Positions 27,032-36,961 of a stretch of 64,000 nucleotides of DNA are shown one piece after another; the stretch's first letter is position 1, and every line of letters starts with the position of its first letter. The notes under the pieces are model-generated. The model had not been told where the DNA came from, ran no database searches, and saw only the letters and a program-made list of their open reading frames with translations. This DNA comes from Clostridium folliculivorans. GTDB lineage: Bacteria > Bacillota > Clostridia > Clostridiales > Clostridiaceae. The stretch is taken from assembly GCF_024341905.1 (NCBI RefSeq), contig NZ_BQXY01000008.1:62001-126000 (forward strand). The letters run 5' to 3'. The position numbers and the translations under genes were made by a program.

Positions 27032-29455
27032 ATGAAGTATAGAGAATTAATTGAGAAAATGACTTTAGAAGAAAAAGCGTCTTTAATGTCAGGAAAAGAT
27101 TTTTGGCAGACTCAAGAGATAGAGCGACTTGGAATTAATAGTATGTTTCTTGCTGACGGACCTCATGGTATTAGAAAACAAGCAGTAGCTGCAGATCATC
27201 TAGGACTTAATGAGGGGATTCCAGCAACATGCTTTCCAACGGCTGCAACAGTAGCAAATAGCTGGAATGATGAACTAGGAGAAAGAGTTGGAGAGTATCT
27301 AGGTGAAGAAGCTATTTCTCAAAAAGTTAATGTACTGCTAGGGCCTGGAGTTAATATGAAAAGAAATCCTCTATGCGGTAGAAACTTTCAGTATTTTAGT
27401 GAAGATCCATATCTTGCAGGTAAAATGGCAGCAGGTTATATAAGAGGGATTCAATCACAGGGAATCTCTGCCTGTGTTAAGCATTTTTGCGTCAACAATC
27501 AAGAAGAGAGACGTATGGCTATTGATACTATAGTTGATGAAAGAACACTTAGAGAAATATATCTAACTGCATTTGAAATTGCGGTTAAAGAAGGCAGAAC
27601 TAAGACTATAATGTCATCTTATAATAAGTTAAATGGTACTTATACAAATGAAAATATGCACCTTATGAAGGATATTTTACGAGGGGAATGGAATTACAAA
27701 GGATGTGTAATAACTGATTGGGGCGGAAGTAATGACCGTATAGCAGGGCTAATTGCTGGCAATGAATTAGAGATGCCTACAACGGCAGGGGAGACAAACG
27801 AAGAAATAATTCAGGCAATTAAAAGTGGAAAAATTAAAGAAGAAGTATTGGATGAGTGTGTTGATAGGTTACTTGAACTTATCTTTAGCACTGAGGAAGT
27901 ATACAAGAAATCTCATATTGAGTTTGAGGTGGAAAAGCATCATAGAGTAGCTCAAAAAGTGGCAGAAGAGTCTATAGTACTACTTAAGAATGAAGATAAT
28001 ATTCTACCACTTAAGTACGGTAAAAAGGTAGCTGTAATAGGAGATTTTGCAAAGAATGCAAGATATCAAGGTGCAGGATCCTCTATAGTAAATCCAACAA
28101 TTCTAGATCATACATTATATTGTTTTAATGAATCAGGAATTGTCAGCATTGGTTATGAGCCAGGTTTTGAACGTTATGGGAAGAAAAGTGAGAAAAAAAT
28201 AGAGAAGGCATGTGAACTTGCAAAAAAGGCAGATGTCATCCTTTTATATATAGGACTAGATGAAGTTACAGAAGCTGATGGTCTGGACAGACATAGTATG
28301 AATATTCCTGATAACCAAATGGATTTATTAAATGCATTATACAAAGTTAACTCCAATATTGTTGCAATACTTTCTTGTGGCTCTGCAGTAGAGATGCCGT
28401 GGATTAACAAAGTGAAAGCCGTACTACATGGATACTTAGGTGGACAGGCTGGATCTAGAGCTATACTTAGGGTTTTATCTGGGGATGTGAATCCTTCTGG
28501 TAAATTAGCGGAAACATATCCAATTCGTTATGAAGATACTCCATCTTATCACAATTTTCCGGGAAAGGAAGTAAGTGTAGAGTATAGAGAAGGAATTTAT
28601 ATTGGTTATCGCTATTATGATACAGCAGATATAGAGGTTCTTTTCCCTTTTGGATATGGACTTAGTTACACTACTTTTGAATATTCAGATATACATGTAA
28701 GTAAATATGGAGTAACATTTAATTTAACCAATTCAGGGCAAGTAGCTGGAATGGAGATTGCACAACTATATGTAGGATGCAAATCAGAGGCGATTTTTAG
28801 ACCTAAAAAAGAATTAAAAGGTTTTACAAAGGTATTTATAAATGCAGGAGAGACAAAGACAGTAACTATACCTTTTGATGATAAGGCTTTCCGCTATTTT
28901 AATGTTAAAACAAATAGATGGGAAATTGAAGAAGCAGAATATAAAATTATGGTTGGAGCATCAAGTGCAGATATAAGATTAGAGTCTTCGATCAATATAG
29001 AAGGAACTGGTGCACCACTTCCGTATGACAAAGAACTTCTTCCATCTTACTATTCAGGAAAAGCAAATAATGTTAGCGTAGAAGAATTTGAAAATTTACT
29101 TGGACGTAAGGTGCCTGTTTCAACATGGGATAGGAGTAAGCCTCTTGGATACAACGATACTATAGCTCAATGTAAGTACGCAAAGGGATTGTTTGCAAGG
29201 CTTTCATATCATATTATTGTTTTTGCATACTGGTTTTTAAAAAAGATTGGAAAGAGAAGTACAGCAAATATTATTATGATGTCTATCTACCATATGCCAT
29301 TTAGAGGAATAGCTAGAGTTACAGGCGGTGTAGTGAATATGCCTATGTTAGATGGAATTTTGATGATAGTTAACGGTAACTTCTTTAAAGGATTGAAACA
29401 TTTATTAAAGGAAAGAAGAAAGCTTCTAAGTAAGAAGAAGTCAAAAGATAAATAG
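27032..29455 (+). CDS. Cytoplasmic glycoside hydrolase family 3 (paralogue 2)
   Basis: A protein of 807 residues, collinear with the GH3 at 21678 and clearly a duplicate: same start (EKMTLEEKASLMSGKDFWQ), same nucleophile Asp229 in CVITDWGGSND, same GPGVNMKRNPLCGRNFQYF and the same ~130-residue tail ending in MLDGILMIVNGNFFKGLKHL. Differences are scattered, so the duplication is not very recent. A glycosyltransferase gene follows 60 bp later in place of the GtrA gene. As there is no export signal, its substrate should be an imported oligosaccharide or a cytoplasmic glycoside. AAGAGGAATAGAAG precedes the ATG. Confidence 0.92.
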   Translation: MKYRELIEKMTLEEKASLMSGKDFWQTQEIERLGINSMFLADGPHGIRKQAVAADHLGLNEGIPATCFPTAATVANSWNDELGERVGEYLGEEAISQKVNVLLGPGVNMKRNPLCGRNFQYFSEDPYLAGKMAAGYIRGIQSQGISACVKHFCVNNQEERRMAIDTIVDERTLREIYLTAFEIAVKEGRTKTIMSSYNKLNGTYTNENMHLMKDILRGEWNYKGCVITDWGGSNDRIAGLIAGNELEMPTTAGETNEEIIQAIKSGKIKEEVLDECVDRLLELIFSTEEVYKKSHIEFEVEKHHRVAQKVAEESIVLLKNEDNILPLKYGKKVAVIGDFAKNARYQGAGSSIVNPTILDHTLYCFNESGIVSIGYEPGFERYGKKSEKKIEKACELAKKADVILLYIGLDEVTEADGLDRHSMNIPDNQMDLLNALYKVNSNIVAILSCGSAVEMPWINKVKAVLHGYLGGQAGSRAILRVLSGDVNPSGKLAETYPIRYEDTPSYHNFPGKEVSVEYREGIYIGYRYYDTADIEVLFPFGYGLSYTTFEYSDIHVSKYGVTFNLTNSGQVAGMEIAQLYVGCKSEAIFRPKKELKGFTKVFINAGETKTVTIPFDDKAFRYFNVKTNRWEIEEAEYKIMVGASSADIRLESSINIEGTGAPLPYDKELLPSYYSGKANNVSVEEFENLLGRKVPVSTWDRSKPLGYNDTIAQCKYAKGLFARLSYHIIVFAYWFLKKIGKRSTANIIMMSIYHMPFRGIARVTGGVVNMPMLDGILMIVNGNFFKGLKHLLKERRKLLSKKKSKDK

Positions 29456-29515
29456 AAGTTAAAAATAAATTTTAAAACTTATCCTAAAGAGATAATTAGA
29501 AAAGGTAGTGTTAGA

Positions 29516-30532
29516 ATGAAATTATTATCGGTAGTAATTCCTTGCTATAATTCACAAGAATATATGAGACATTGTATTGAGTCTCTGTTGCCAGGGGGAG
29601 AGTGTATAGAACTATTAATAGTTAATGATGGCTCTATTGATAAAACAGCAGAGATTGCAGATGAATACGCAAGAAAATATCCAACTATCGTAAGAGCGAT
29701 ACATCAACAAAATGGAGGACATGGAGAGGCTGTAAATGCTGGAATCAGAAATGCAACAGGACTATATTTTAAAGTTGTGGATAGCGACGATTGGGTAGAT
29801 TCTAGTGCATATGAAGAAATATTAAGGGCGTTGAAAAAACTAACTTCAGCTGAAACTCCTGTTGATATGTTTATAAGTAATTTTGTTTATGAAAAAGAAG
29901 GTGCAAAGAATAAGAAGGTTATGAAGTATGAAAATGCACTTCCAGAAGGGACAATCTTTACTTGGGATGATATCAAGCATTTTAGAAAAGGGCAGTATAT
30001 ATTGATGCATTCTGTTATTTATAGAACACAATTGTTAAAGGATTGTGGATTAGAGCTGCCAAAGCATACCTTCTATGTTGATAACTTATTTGTATATGTT
30101 CCACTTGAACATGTTAATAAAATCTACTATGTTAATGTCGATTTTTATAGATATTTTATAGGTAGAGGAGATCAATCAGTTAATGAGAGTGTAATGATAA
30201 AAAGAATTGATCAACAGATCAAAGTAAACAAGCTTATGATAGAGCAAGTACAATTAGAAAATATTAATAATATAAAGCTTCGTAAGTATATGTTTAACTA
30301 CCTAGAAATTGTTACTGTAGTATCTACTATCTTATTAATACGTTCTGGAACAACAGAAAACTTAGAGAAGAAAAAAGAATTATGGAAGTATATTAAAGAT
30401 ACTGATTTAGAGTTGTATAATAGCCTTAGATACGGATTTATGGGTGGAATAATGAATTTGCCTGGACAAATTGGTCGTAGCATTGCTGTGGGAGCATATA
30501 AAATATCACAAAGATTAGTTGGATTTAATTAA
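29516..30532 (+). CDS. Family 2 glycosyltransferase
   Basis: A protein of 338 residues with a GT-A fold: LSVVIPCYNSQEYMRHCIES at the N-terminus, nucleotide-sugar binding LLIVNDGSIDKT near 37, QQNGGHGEAVNAGIRNATG, and the DxD-type motif VVDSDDWVD near 92. The C-terminal third is helical, with GGIMNLPGQIGRSIAVGAYK. It transfers a sugar from a nucleotide donor to an unknown acceptor, probably a cell-surface polymer. It lies between GH3 paralogue 2 and UDP-galactopyranose mutase, so UDP-galactofuranose is a possible donor. A terminator follows. Confidence 0.88.
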   Translation: MKLLSVVIPCYNSQEYMRHCIESLLPGGECIELLIVNDGSIDKTAEIADEYARKYPTIVRAIHQQNGGHGEAVNAGIRNATGLYFKVVDSDDWVDSSAYEEILRALKKLTSAETPVDMFISNFVYEKEGAKNKKVMKYENALPEGTIFTWDDIKHFRKGQYILMHSVIYRTQLLKDCGLELPKHTFYVDNLFVYVPLEHVNKIYYVNVDFYRYFIGRGDQSVNESVMIKRIDQQIKVNKLMIEQVQLENINNIKLRKYMFNYLEIVTVVSTILLIRSGTTENLEKKKELWKYIKDTDLELYNSLRYGFMGGIMNLPGQIGRSIAVGAYKISQRLVGFN

Positions 30533-30580
30533 TCAAGAAGAATCACATAGATAATAGTTTATAAACTTTAGTATAGTTAG

Positions 30581-30618
30581 ATATCTTTCTATGATAAAAA
30601 TCATAGAAAGATATTTTT
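30581..30618 (+). terminator. Terminator after the glycosyltransferase gene
   Basis: The perfect 14-bp stem ATATCTTTCTATGA (30581-30594) with TCATAGAAAGATAT (30601-30614) is followed by TTTTT. It may attenuate read-through into glf. Confidence 0.85.
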
Positions 30619-30657
30619 ATAGGAAAAGAAAAATATATGTTGAGGAGAAAGACTTAT

Positions 30658-31767
30658 ATGAATGGTAAATATGATTTTTTAATAGTGGGGGCAGGATTAT
30701 ACGGTGCAGTATTTGCACAAGAAGCTAGAAAAGCTGGGAAAACATGTCTTATTATTGATAAGCGTGATCATGTTGCAGGAAATATTTATACTGAAAGAAT
30801 TGAAGATATTCAGGTACATAGGTATGGAGCTCATATCTTTCATACCAACAATAAAGAAGTGTGGCATTATGTGAATCAATTTGCAGAATTCAATAGATAT
30901 ACCAACAGTCCTGTAGCAAATTATCATGGAGAAATATATAACTTACCTTTTAATATGAATACATTTAATAAGATGTGGGGAGTTATAACACCAGATGAGG
31001 CAAAGAAAAAAATAGAACAGCAGCGTAGTGAAAGCTTTGTTGAAAACCCTAGAAATTTAGAGGAGCAAGCGATAAATTTAGTAGGTGTGGATATATATGA
31101 AAAGCTTATACGTGGATATACTGAAAAACAATGGGGACGCCCTTGCAATGAATTGCCTGCATTCATCATTCGTAGATTGCCTGTAAGATTTACATATGAC
31201 AATAATTATTTTGATGCCAAATATCAAGGTATACCTGAGGGTGGTTATACTAAGATGATTGAAAAAATGATAGAGGGTATTGAGGTAAGGTTGAATGTAG
31301 ACTATTTACAAGATAAAGATGAATGGGATAGTATTGCGGATAAAGTGGTTTATACTGGTCCTATTGATGCATATTTTAACTACAAGTTTGGGGTTTTGGA
31401 ATATAGAAGTGTAAGATTTGAAACAGAAGTTTTGGATATGGAAAACTTTCAAGGTAATGCTGTAGTAAATTATACAGATAGCGAAACTCCATATACCCGT
31501 ATCATAGAACACAAGCACTTCGAATTTGGAACACAGCCTAAAACTGTTGTTAGCCGTGAATATAGCGCAGAATGGAAACTAGGAGATGAACCTTATTATC
31601 CTGTAAATGATGAAAGAAACAGTGCATTGTATGAAAAGTACAAGTTAGCCGCTGAATCTCAAAGTAAAGTTGTTTTTGGAGGACGTCTAGGAGAGTACAA
31701 ATATTATGATATGGATAAAGTTATAGAGGTAGCATTACAAAAAGTTAAGGAAGTTTTGAGTAAATAA
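30658..31767 (+). CDS. glf: UDP-galactopyranose mutase
   Basis: About 369 residues, the usual length. The FAD site FLIVGAGLYGAVFAQEARKA opens the protein. DKRDHVAGNIYTE, HRYGAHIFHTNNKEVW, IRGYTEKQWGRP and SRFE-like VSREYSAEWK are conserved Glf features, and FGGRLGEYKYYDMDKVIEVA closes it. It isomerises UDP-galactopyranose to UDP-galactofuranose, the donor for galactofuranosyl polymers. The frame extends seven codons upstream to an ATG at 30637, but GAGGAG at 30642-30647 sets the start at 30658. It points to galactofuranose in a surface glycan of this strain. The gene is flanked by terminators on both sides. Confidence 0.96.
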   Translation: MNGKYDFLIVGAGLYGAVFAQEARKAGKTCLIIDKRDHVAGNIYTERIEDIQVHRYGAHIFHTNNKEVWHYVNQFAEFNRYTNSPVANYHGEIYNLPFNMNTFNKMWGVITPDEAKKKIEQQRSESFVENPRNLEEQAINLVGVDIYEKLIRGYTEKQWGRPCNELPAFIIRRLPVRFTYDNNYFDAKYQGIPEGGYTKMIEKMIEGIEVRLNVDYLQDKDEWDSIADKVVYTGPIDAYFNYKFGVLEYRSVRFETEVLDMENFQGNAVVNYTDSETPYTRIIEHKHFEFGTQPKTVVSREYSAEWKLGDEPYYPVNDERNSALYEKYKLAAESQSKVVFGGRLGEYKYYDMDKVIEVALQKVKEVLSK

Positions 31768-31780
31768 GCATCATATATTT

Positions 31781-31826
31781 AAGAAACTACTGCAATTAGT
31801 TTATTCTAATTGAAGTAGTTTCTTTT
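31781..31826. terminator. Bidirectional terminator between glf and the MurR-type gene
   Basis: AAGAAACTACTGCAATTAG pairs with CTAATTGAAGTAGTTTCTT. T and A runs flank it, so it can serve both convergent genes. Confidence 0.85.
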
Positions 31827-31827
31827 A

Positions 31828-31862
31828 ATTTCTACACAGTACCTTAAGATAGTACTTACAAA
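31828..31862 (-). repeat. Dispersed hairpin element, partial reverse copy G
   Basis: On the reverse strand AGTACTATCTTAAGGTACT forms a hairpin and is followed by GTGTAGAAATTAA, as in copies C and F. It lacks the enclosing stem and tail, so the assignment is tentative. Confidence 0.4.
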
Positions 31863-31872
31863 TAACACTTTT

Positions 31873-32760
31873 CTAAAGTTCATTTTGCTCTTTTATCAAG
31901 TTAATGGTTGAAAATCTTGGATCTATTTCTTTTGAAATATTAGTCTTATATTCTAGATTGAAATTGTAATTAATCTTGAATAAGCAAGAATATAGAATGT
32001 CTAAAATTAAATGAATAGAATCATTGCTTGAATATGTTGCAATCTTTGAATAAAGTTTTTCTCTTGTAGATATAGAAAAAGCACAATCACCAAAGGATCT
32101 TAAGGTGTTCTCACCAATGCTTGTAAGTACAATTGTAGGTGTGTTTTTATTTTTTAACATCTCTGCAATTTTTAAAACCTCTTCGTTTTCTCCTGAATAA
32201 GAAATTAATATAGCACAATTTTTAGGTGAGGAATTTGAAGCAACCACCATTTGCTCACCAGGTAAATTCATAATTTCAACATGGCGATTTATTCTAAGCA
32301 TTTTATGTTTGAAATCATATGCCATAAGTAGTGAATTACTGCTGCCATATACATTAATCATTTGCGCTTTATTAAGTAGATCCACCGCCTTTTTTAACTC
32401 ATCATTCTTTAAAAGAGAAAGCGTATCTTCAATACTATTAGCTGCTAAATGTGCAACCTTTGAAGCAACATTTATAAAAGAATCGTGAGCTTCAAATGGA
32501 AAATTTGGATCAACATCAGAAAAATGGTTGTTTAAGTATTGAAGTTCTTCAATATACTTTTCTTTAAGTTCGTTCCACCCACTGAAACCAAGCTTTTGTG
32601 ATAGTCGGACTACTGTCGAGGGCGAAGTATAAGTTGCGTTTGCCAAATCTTTAGTGGATAGATTTTCAATGTTTTCTTTTTCATTAAGAATATAATTGGC
32701 AAGAACTTCTTCAGATTTTGATAGAGAATCTATAGATTCAAGTTTATTTGAGATAAGCAT
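31873..32760 (-). CDS. MurR/RpiR-family transcriptional regulator with SIS domain
   Basis: About 295 residues. The N-terminal RpiR-type helix-turn-helix reads LSKSEEVLANYILNEKENIE and STKDLANATYTSPSTVVRLS. A SIS sugar-phosphate-binding domain follows from ~residue 115 (AQMINVYGSSNSLLMAYDFK, CAILISYSGENEEVLKIAEM). Such proteins sense phosphosugars and control nearby sugar-use genes. The frame extends upstream into palindromic copy 5, but AAGAGGA is spaced 8 bases before ATG 32760, so this start is chosen. It is divergent from the GH1 6-phospho-beta-glucosidase gene, its likely target. Confidence 0.9.
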   Translation of the reverse strand: MLISNKLESIDSLSKSEEVLANYILNEKENIENLSTKDLANATYTSPSTVVRLSQKLGFSGWNELKEKYIEELQYLNNHFSDVDPNFPFEAHDSFINVASKVAHLAANSIEDTLSLLKNDELKKAVDLLNKAQMINVYGSSNSLLMAYDFKHKMLRINRHVEIMNLPGEQMVVASNSSPKNCAILISYSGENEEVLKIAEMLKNKNTPTIVLTSIGENTLRSFGDCAFSISTREKLYSKIATYSSNDSIHLILDILYSCLFKINYNFNLEYKTNISKEIDPRFSTINLIKEQNEL

Positions 32761-32797
32761 AAGTACAGTCCTCTTTTCAATATATGTAAGTGATAAG

Positions 32798-32892
32798 GAT
32801 GCATCACTTCGAACCAAAATCTATTTTTAAAACTCTCACAGCTTCTGGTGAGAGAATTTAAAAATGATAAGCTTATTACGAAGTGATACATC
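32798..32892 (+). repeat. Palindromic ~95-bp element, copy 5
   Basis: Ends GATGCATCACTTCG and CGAAGTGATACATC, with inner CTCTCACAGC...GGTGAGAG. It sits in the divergent promoter region of the MurR-type regulator and GH1 genes. Confidence 0.85.
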
Positions 32893-33030
32893 AATAGGAA
32901 TAGGATTTCATCATTCTATAGAAAATAGCTAAAAAAAATGAAATCACATTCTAATATGTAATCAAAATGTTTAAATTGTAATGTTTCTTATATATGATTA
33001 TATCATAAGAAAAAAATTTATTTAAAGATA

Positions 33031-33105
33031 TACCAGTTAGATAAGCAGTGCTGCCAAAGCACAGTGTTGAAATTATAAGTTGGTACACCGATTATTAAGC
33101 GTTAA
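33031..33105 (+). repeat. Dispersed hairpin element, copy E (upstream of GH1)
   Basis: Enclosing stem TACCA (33031-33035)/TGGTA (33081-33085), inner hairpin GTGCT-GCCAA-AGCAC (33048-33062), tail CCGATTATTAAGCG. The outer stem sequence differs from copies A and B but keeps the pairing and spacing. Confidence 0.65.
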
Positions 33106-33134
33106 CTGAAAATGTACAAACATACTTGGATTAA

Positions 33135-34628
<1,494 letters not shown>

Positions 34629-34639
34629 AATTATATAAT

Positions 34640-34672
34640 GAGTGGTATCAATTGATATCACTCGTTTTTTCT
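34640..34672 (+). terminator. Terminator after GH1
   Basis: GAGTGGTATC pairs with GATATCACTC around AATT and is followed by six T. Confidence 0.85.
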
Positions 34673-34751
34673 TATTTAGAAAATATTAAGTTATAACATA
34701 ATTTTTTGTATACAATAAATACAACGGGAAATGAAAGAGAGGAAAATTGAT

Positions 34752-35588
34752 ATGGGATATAAACTAATTGCTTGTGATATGGATGAAACCTTATTAAATG
34801 ATGATCATGTAATTTGTGAAAAAAATATTGAGTTTATTAAAAGGGCCAAGGAAGAGTTTGGAGTGAAATTTGTTCCAGCCACAGGAAGAGGCTATAATTC
34901 TATTCAGACAGATTTAAGAATATTAGATTTATATAATGAACTGGGTGAGTATGTTCTTTCTTTTAATGGAGGTGCATTAACTGAAAACAAAGAAAATAAG
35001 TTGCTACAGTTTAAAGGTTTAGATTTTAATAAAATGAAAGAAATTTTTGAGTATGGATTAACCAAGGATGTTTGTATTCATGTTTACACAAAAGACAAGC
35101 TATACATATACAATTTGTCAGATAGTGAAAAGTTAAGAATTGGGAATCAAAAATTTGAATGCACTATTATGGAAGAAAACACTGTAGATTTTTTAGAAAA
35201 TGAATTAATAGCTAAGATTTTATATCAAAATATAGATGTACCATATTTAATGAGCTTAGAACCTGCTATGAAGGATATAGTACATGGATACTGTTCCGTT
35301 AGTTATTCATCAAATCGTTATATGGAGTTTAATTCTTTAGGTGTAGATAAAGGACAAGGATTAGCAGATTTAGCGAGGATACTAAATATAGATATGAAGG
35401 ATACAATTGCAGTAGGAGATAACTATAACGATATGGCTATGTTAAAAGTTGCAGGTTTATCAGTAGCGGCAGGAAATGCTGTGGAAGATGTAAAAAAGGC
35501 TTGCGACTACACCACAAGTGCCGATAATAACGAAGGCGTTGTTGCAGAACTAATTGAGAAGTTTATTTTTAAGACAAGTAGTATATAG
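34752..35588 (+). CDS. Cof-type HAD-IIB family hydrolase
   Basis: About 278 residues. Motif I is LIACDMDETLLNDDH with nucleophile and acid aspartates, motif II PATGRG, and motif IV VGDNYNDMAMLKVAGLSVA, typical of the Cof/YidA sugar-phosphatase subfamily. It hydrolyses small phosphorylated metabolites in the cytoplasm. GAGAGGA upstream of ATG 34752 supports this start over an earlier in-frame ATG at 34731. It follows GH1 in the same direction after a terminator, so it may share control in part. The substrate is unknown, though sugar phosphates from the GH1 reaction are candidates. Confidence 0.9.
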   Translation: MGYKLIACDMDETLLNDDHVICEKNIEFIKRAKEEFGVKFVPATGRGYNSIQTDLRILDLYNELGEYVLSFNGGALTENKENKLLQFKGLDFNKMKEIFEYGLTKDVCIHVYTKDKLYIYNLSDSEKLRIGNQKFECTIMEENTVDFLENELIAKILYQNIDVPYLMSLEPAMKDIVHGYCSVSYSSNRYMEFNSLGVDKGQGLADLARILNIDMKDTIAVGDNYNDMAMLKVAGLSVAAGNAVEDVKKACDYTTSADNNEGVVAELIEKFIFKTSSI

Positions 35589-35632
35589 CATCTCCTGCAT
35601 AACCATTTAATTTAAGTAATATTGTTAAAGTC
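35584..35632 (-). repeat. Dispersed element, reverse copy I
   Basis: On the reverse strand AAATTAAATGGTTATGCAGG continues as AGATGCTATAT, almost identical to copy H at 11893-11945, but here no ATG frame follows. It begins directly at the stop codon of the HAD gene. Confidence 0.5.
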
Positions 35633-35667
35633 AGCTCGTAAATTTAATAAAAGTGCTTTATAAAATA

Positions 35668-35717
35668 AAGGCCGTATATAATGAGGAATAGAAATTTCCT
35701 TATATGTACGGCTTTTA
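35668..35717. terminator. Bidirectional terminator between HAD and EEP genes
   Basis: AAGGCCGTATATAATGAGGA pairs imperfectly with TCCTTATATGTACGGCTT. Flanking A and T tracts suit the two convergent genes. Confidence 0.75.
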
Positions 35718-35761
35718 AATATTGACGGCTCTAGACTTAAAACTATTATTAAAATATTGAA

Positions 35762-36589
35762 TCAAAGATTAAAGTCACACAATACAGGAAAGTGATCTGA
35801 AGGATATACTCCAGATCTATTATCTGGTAGCACGCCATATTGAGTAAACTCAATTGAACCATGGTAAAATACATGATCAATAGCTCTAAAGATTCTATCA
35901 TGTTGTCGCTGTAGGGATTCCATATTTGACTTATATTCACTCATCATAAAACGATGATAGGTAAAAGGTAAACTATAATAAATAGTTGTTTCTGTCTTCG
36001 AAGCATCTATGAAGCCTTGGGATAGAATCTCGTCATAGGCTGGAGCTTGTTCGGAGGAGTTGAAGTCTCCACATAGAATTACTGGAATGTTCTCATTAAA
36101 TAGTGAAAGCTGTTCTTTTATTACATGAATACTTTTTGAATTTGCTGCCTTGCCGACATGATCATAATGAGTATTTGCAATAATGAAAGTATTATTTGAG
36201 CTTTTATGTTTTAATTGTTTCCATATAACAGTACGAGGGCACTTGGCATCATAGCCAATGGAACCAGCAATAGATGGAGTTTCTGATAACCAAAAACATC
36301 CCTGATCTTCTAAATCAAACATATTTTTACGATGGAAAATAGGTACCTGCTCTCCAGATAGATTTCCATCATTACGTCCTATACCAAAGCAGGAGTACTC
36401 AGGAAGATTTTCTTCTAAATAAACCTTTTGGTTCTCTAAAGCTTCTTGGATACAAAATATATCTGGATTATAGTATTTCAATATAGATAATATCTGTTCA
36501 CGTCTATATTCCCATGAATATGGCTCATCAGTTCTACGATCAACAAGTATATTGAAAGTCATTAGTCTTAAATTTATAGATTCTTTCAT
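35762..36589 (-). CDS. Endonuclease/exonuclease/phosphatase (EEP) family protein
   Basis: About 275 residues. Metal and catalytic motifs of the DNase I-like fold are present in order: RLMTFNILVD, DIFCIQEALENQ, ANTHYDHVG, ILCGDFNSS and the terminal SDHFPVLCDF. Members hydrolyse phosphodiesters or phosphomonoesters in nucleic acids, inositol phosphates or other compounds; the target cannot be read from the sequence. There is no signal peptide, so it is cytoplasmic. AGGAGG lies 7 bases before ATG 36589, so the 12 extra upstream codons are excluded. It stands alone, divergent from the large GH2 gene. Confidence 0.88.
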   Translation of the reverse strand: MKESINLRLMTFNILVDRRTDEPYSWEYRREQILSILKYYNPDIFCIQEALENQKVYLEENLPEYSCFGIGRNDGNLSGEQVPIFHRKNMFDLEDQGCFWLSETPSIAGSIGYDAKCPRTVIWKQLKHKSSNNTFIIANTHYDHVGKAANSKSIHVIKEQLSLFNENIPVILCGDFNSSEQAPAYDEILSQGFIDASKTETTIYYSLPFTYHRFMMSEYKSNMESLQRQHDRIFRAIDHVFYHGSIEFTQYGVLPDNRSGVYPSDHFPVLCDFNL

Positions 36590-36768
36590 ACCTCTACCTC
36601 CTGGTATAACAATCCAAATATTCAAATCATAACTATAATTTTATCATGAATTTAGAGCAAATTCATCTATAGTAAACAACTACCGGTATGCGTAGTTTAT
36701 TAATATAGGATAAGATATAAAATTTGTAGCAAAAGTATACAAAAGTAATGAATAGTGCAAATACAGTA

Positions 36769-36782
36769 TGAAAACGTTGTGA
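36769..36782 (+). promoter_or_regulatory. cre-like catabolite repression site upstream of GH2
   Basis: TGAAAACGTTGTGA matches the CcpA consensus TGWAANCGNTNWCA at 13 of 14 positions. It lies 180 bp before the GH2 start in the 372-bp divergent gap 36590-36961. A clean AAGGAGGT (36893-36900) further downstream in the same gap is not followed by a gene. Confidence 0.55.
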
Positions 36783-36961
36783 TACAATTTTTTTGTAGAA
36801 TGAAACGGAATAAGAGTGGTCAGTAACTAATATTTAAATTATTTAATGATGAAATTCAGCGTAGTAGGACAGTAATGCCAATAATACTTAAAAAGGAGGT
36901 GGATTTAAGGAGTTTATAAAAGTTAAAAAATCTTAGAATATAGATAGGGGGATAATGGGAT

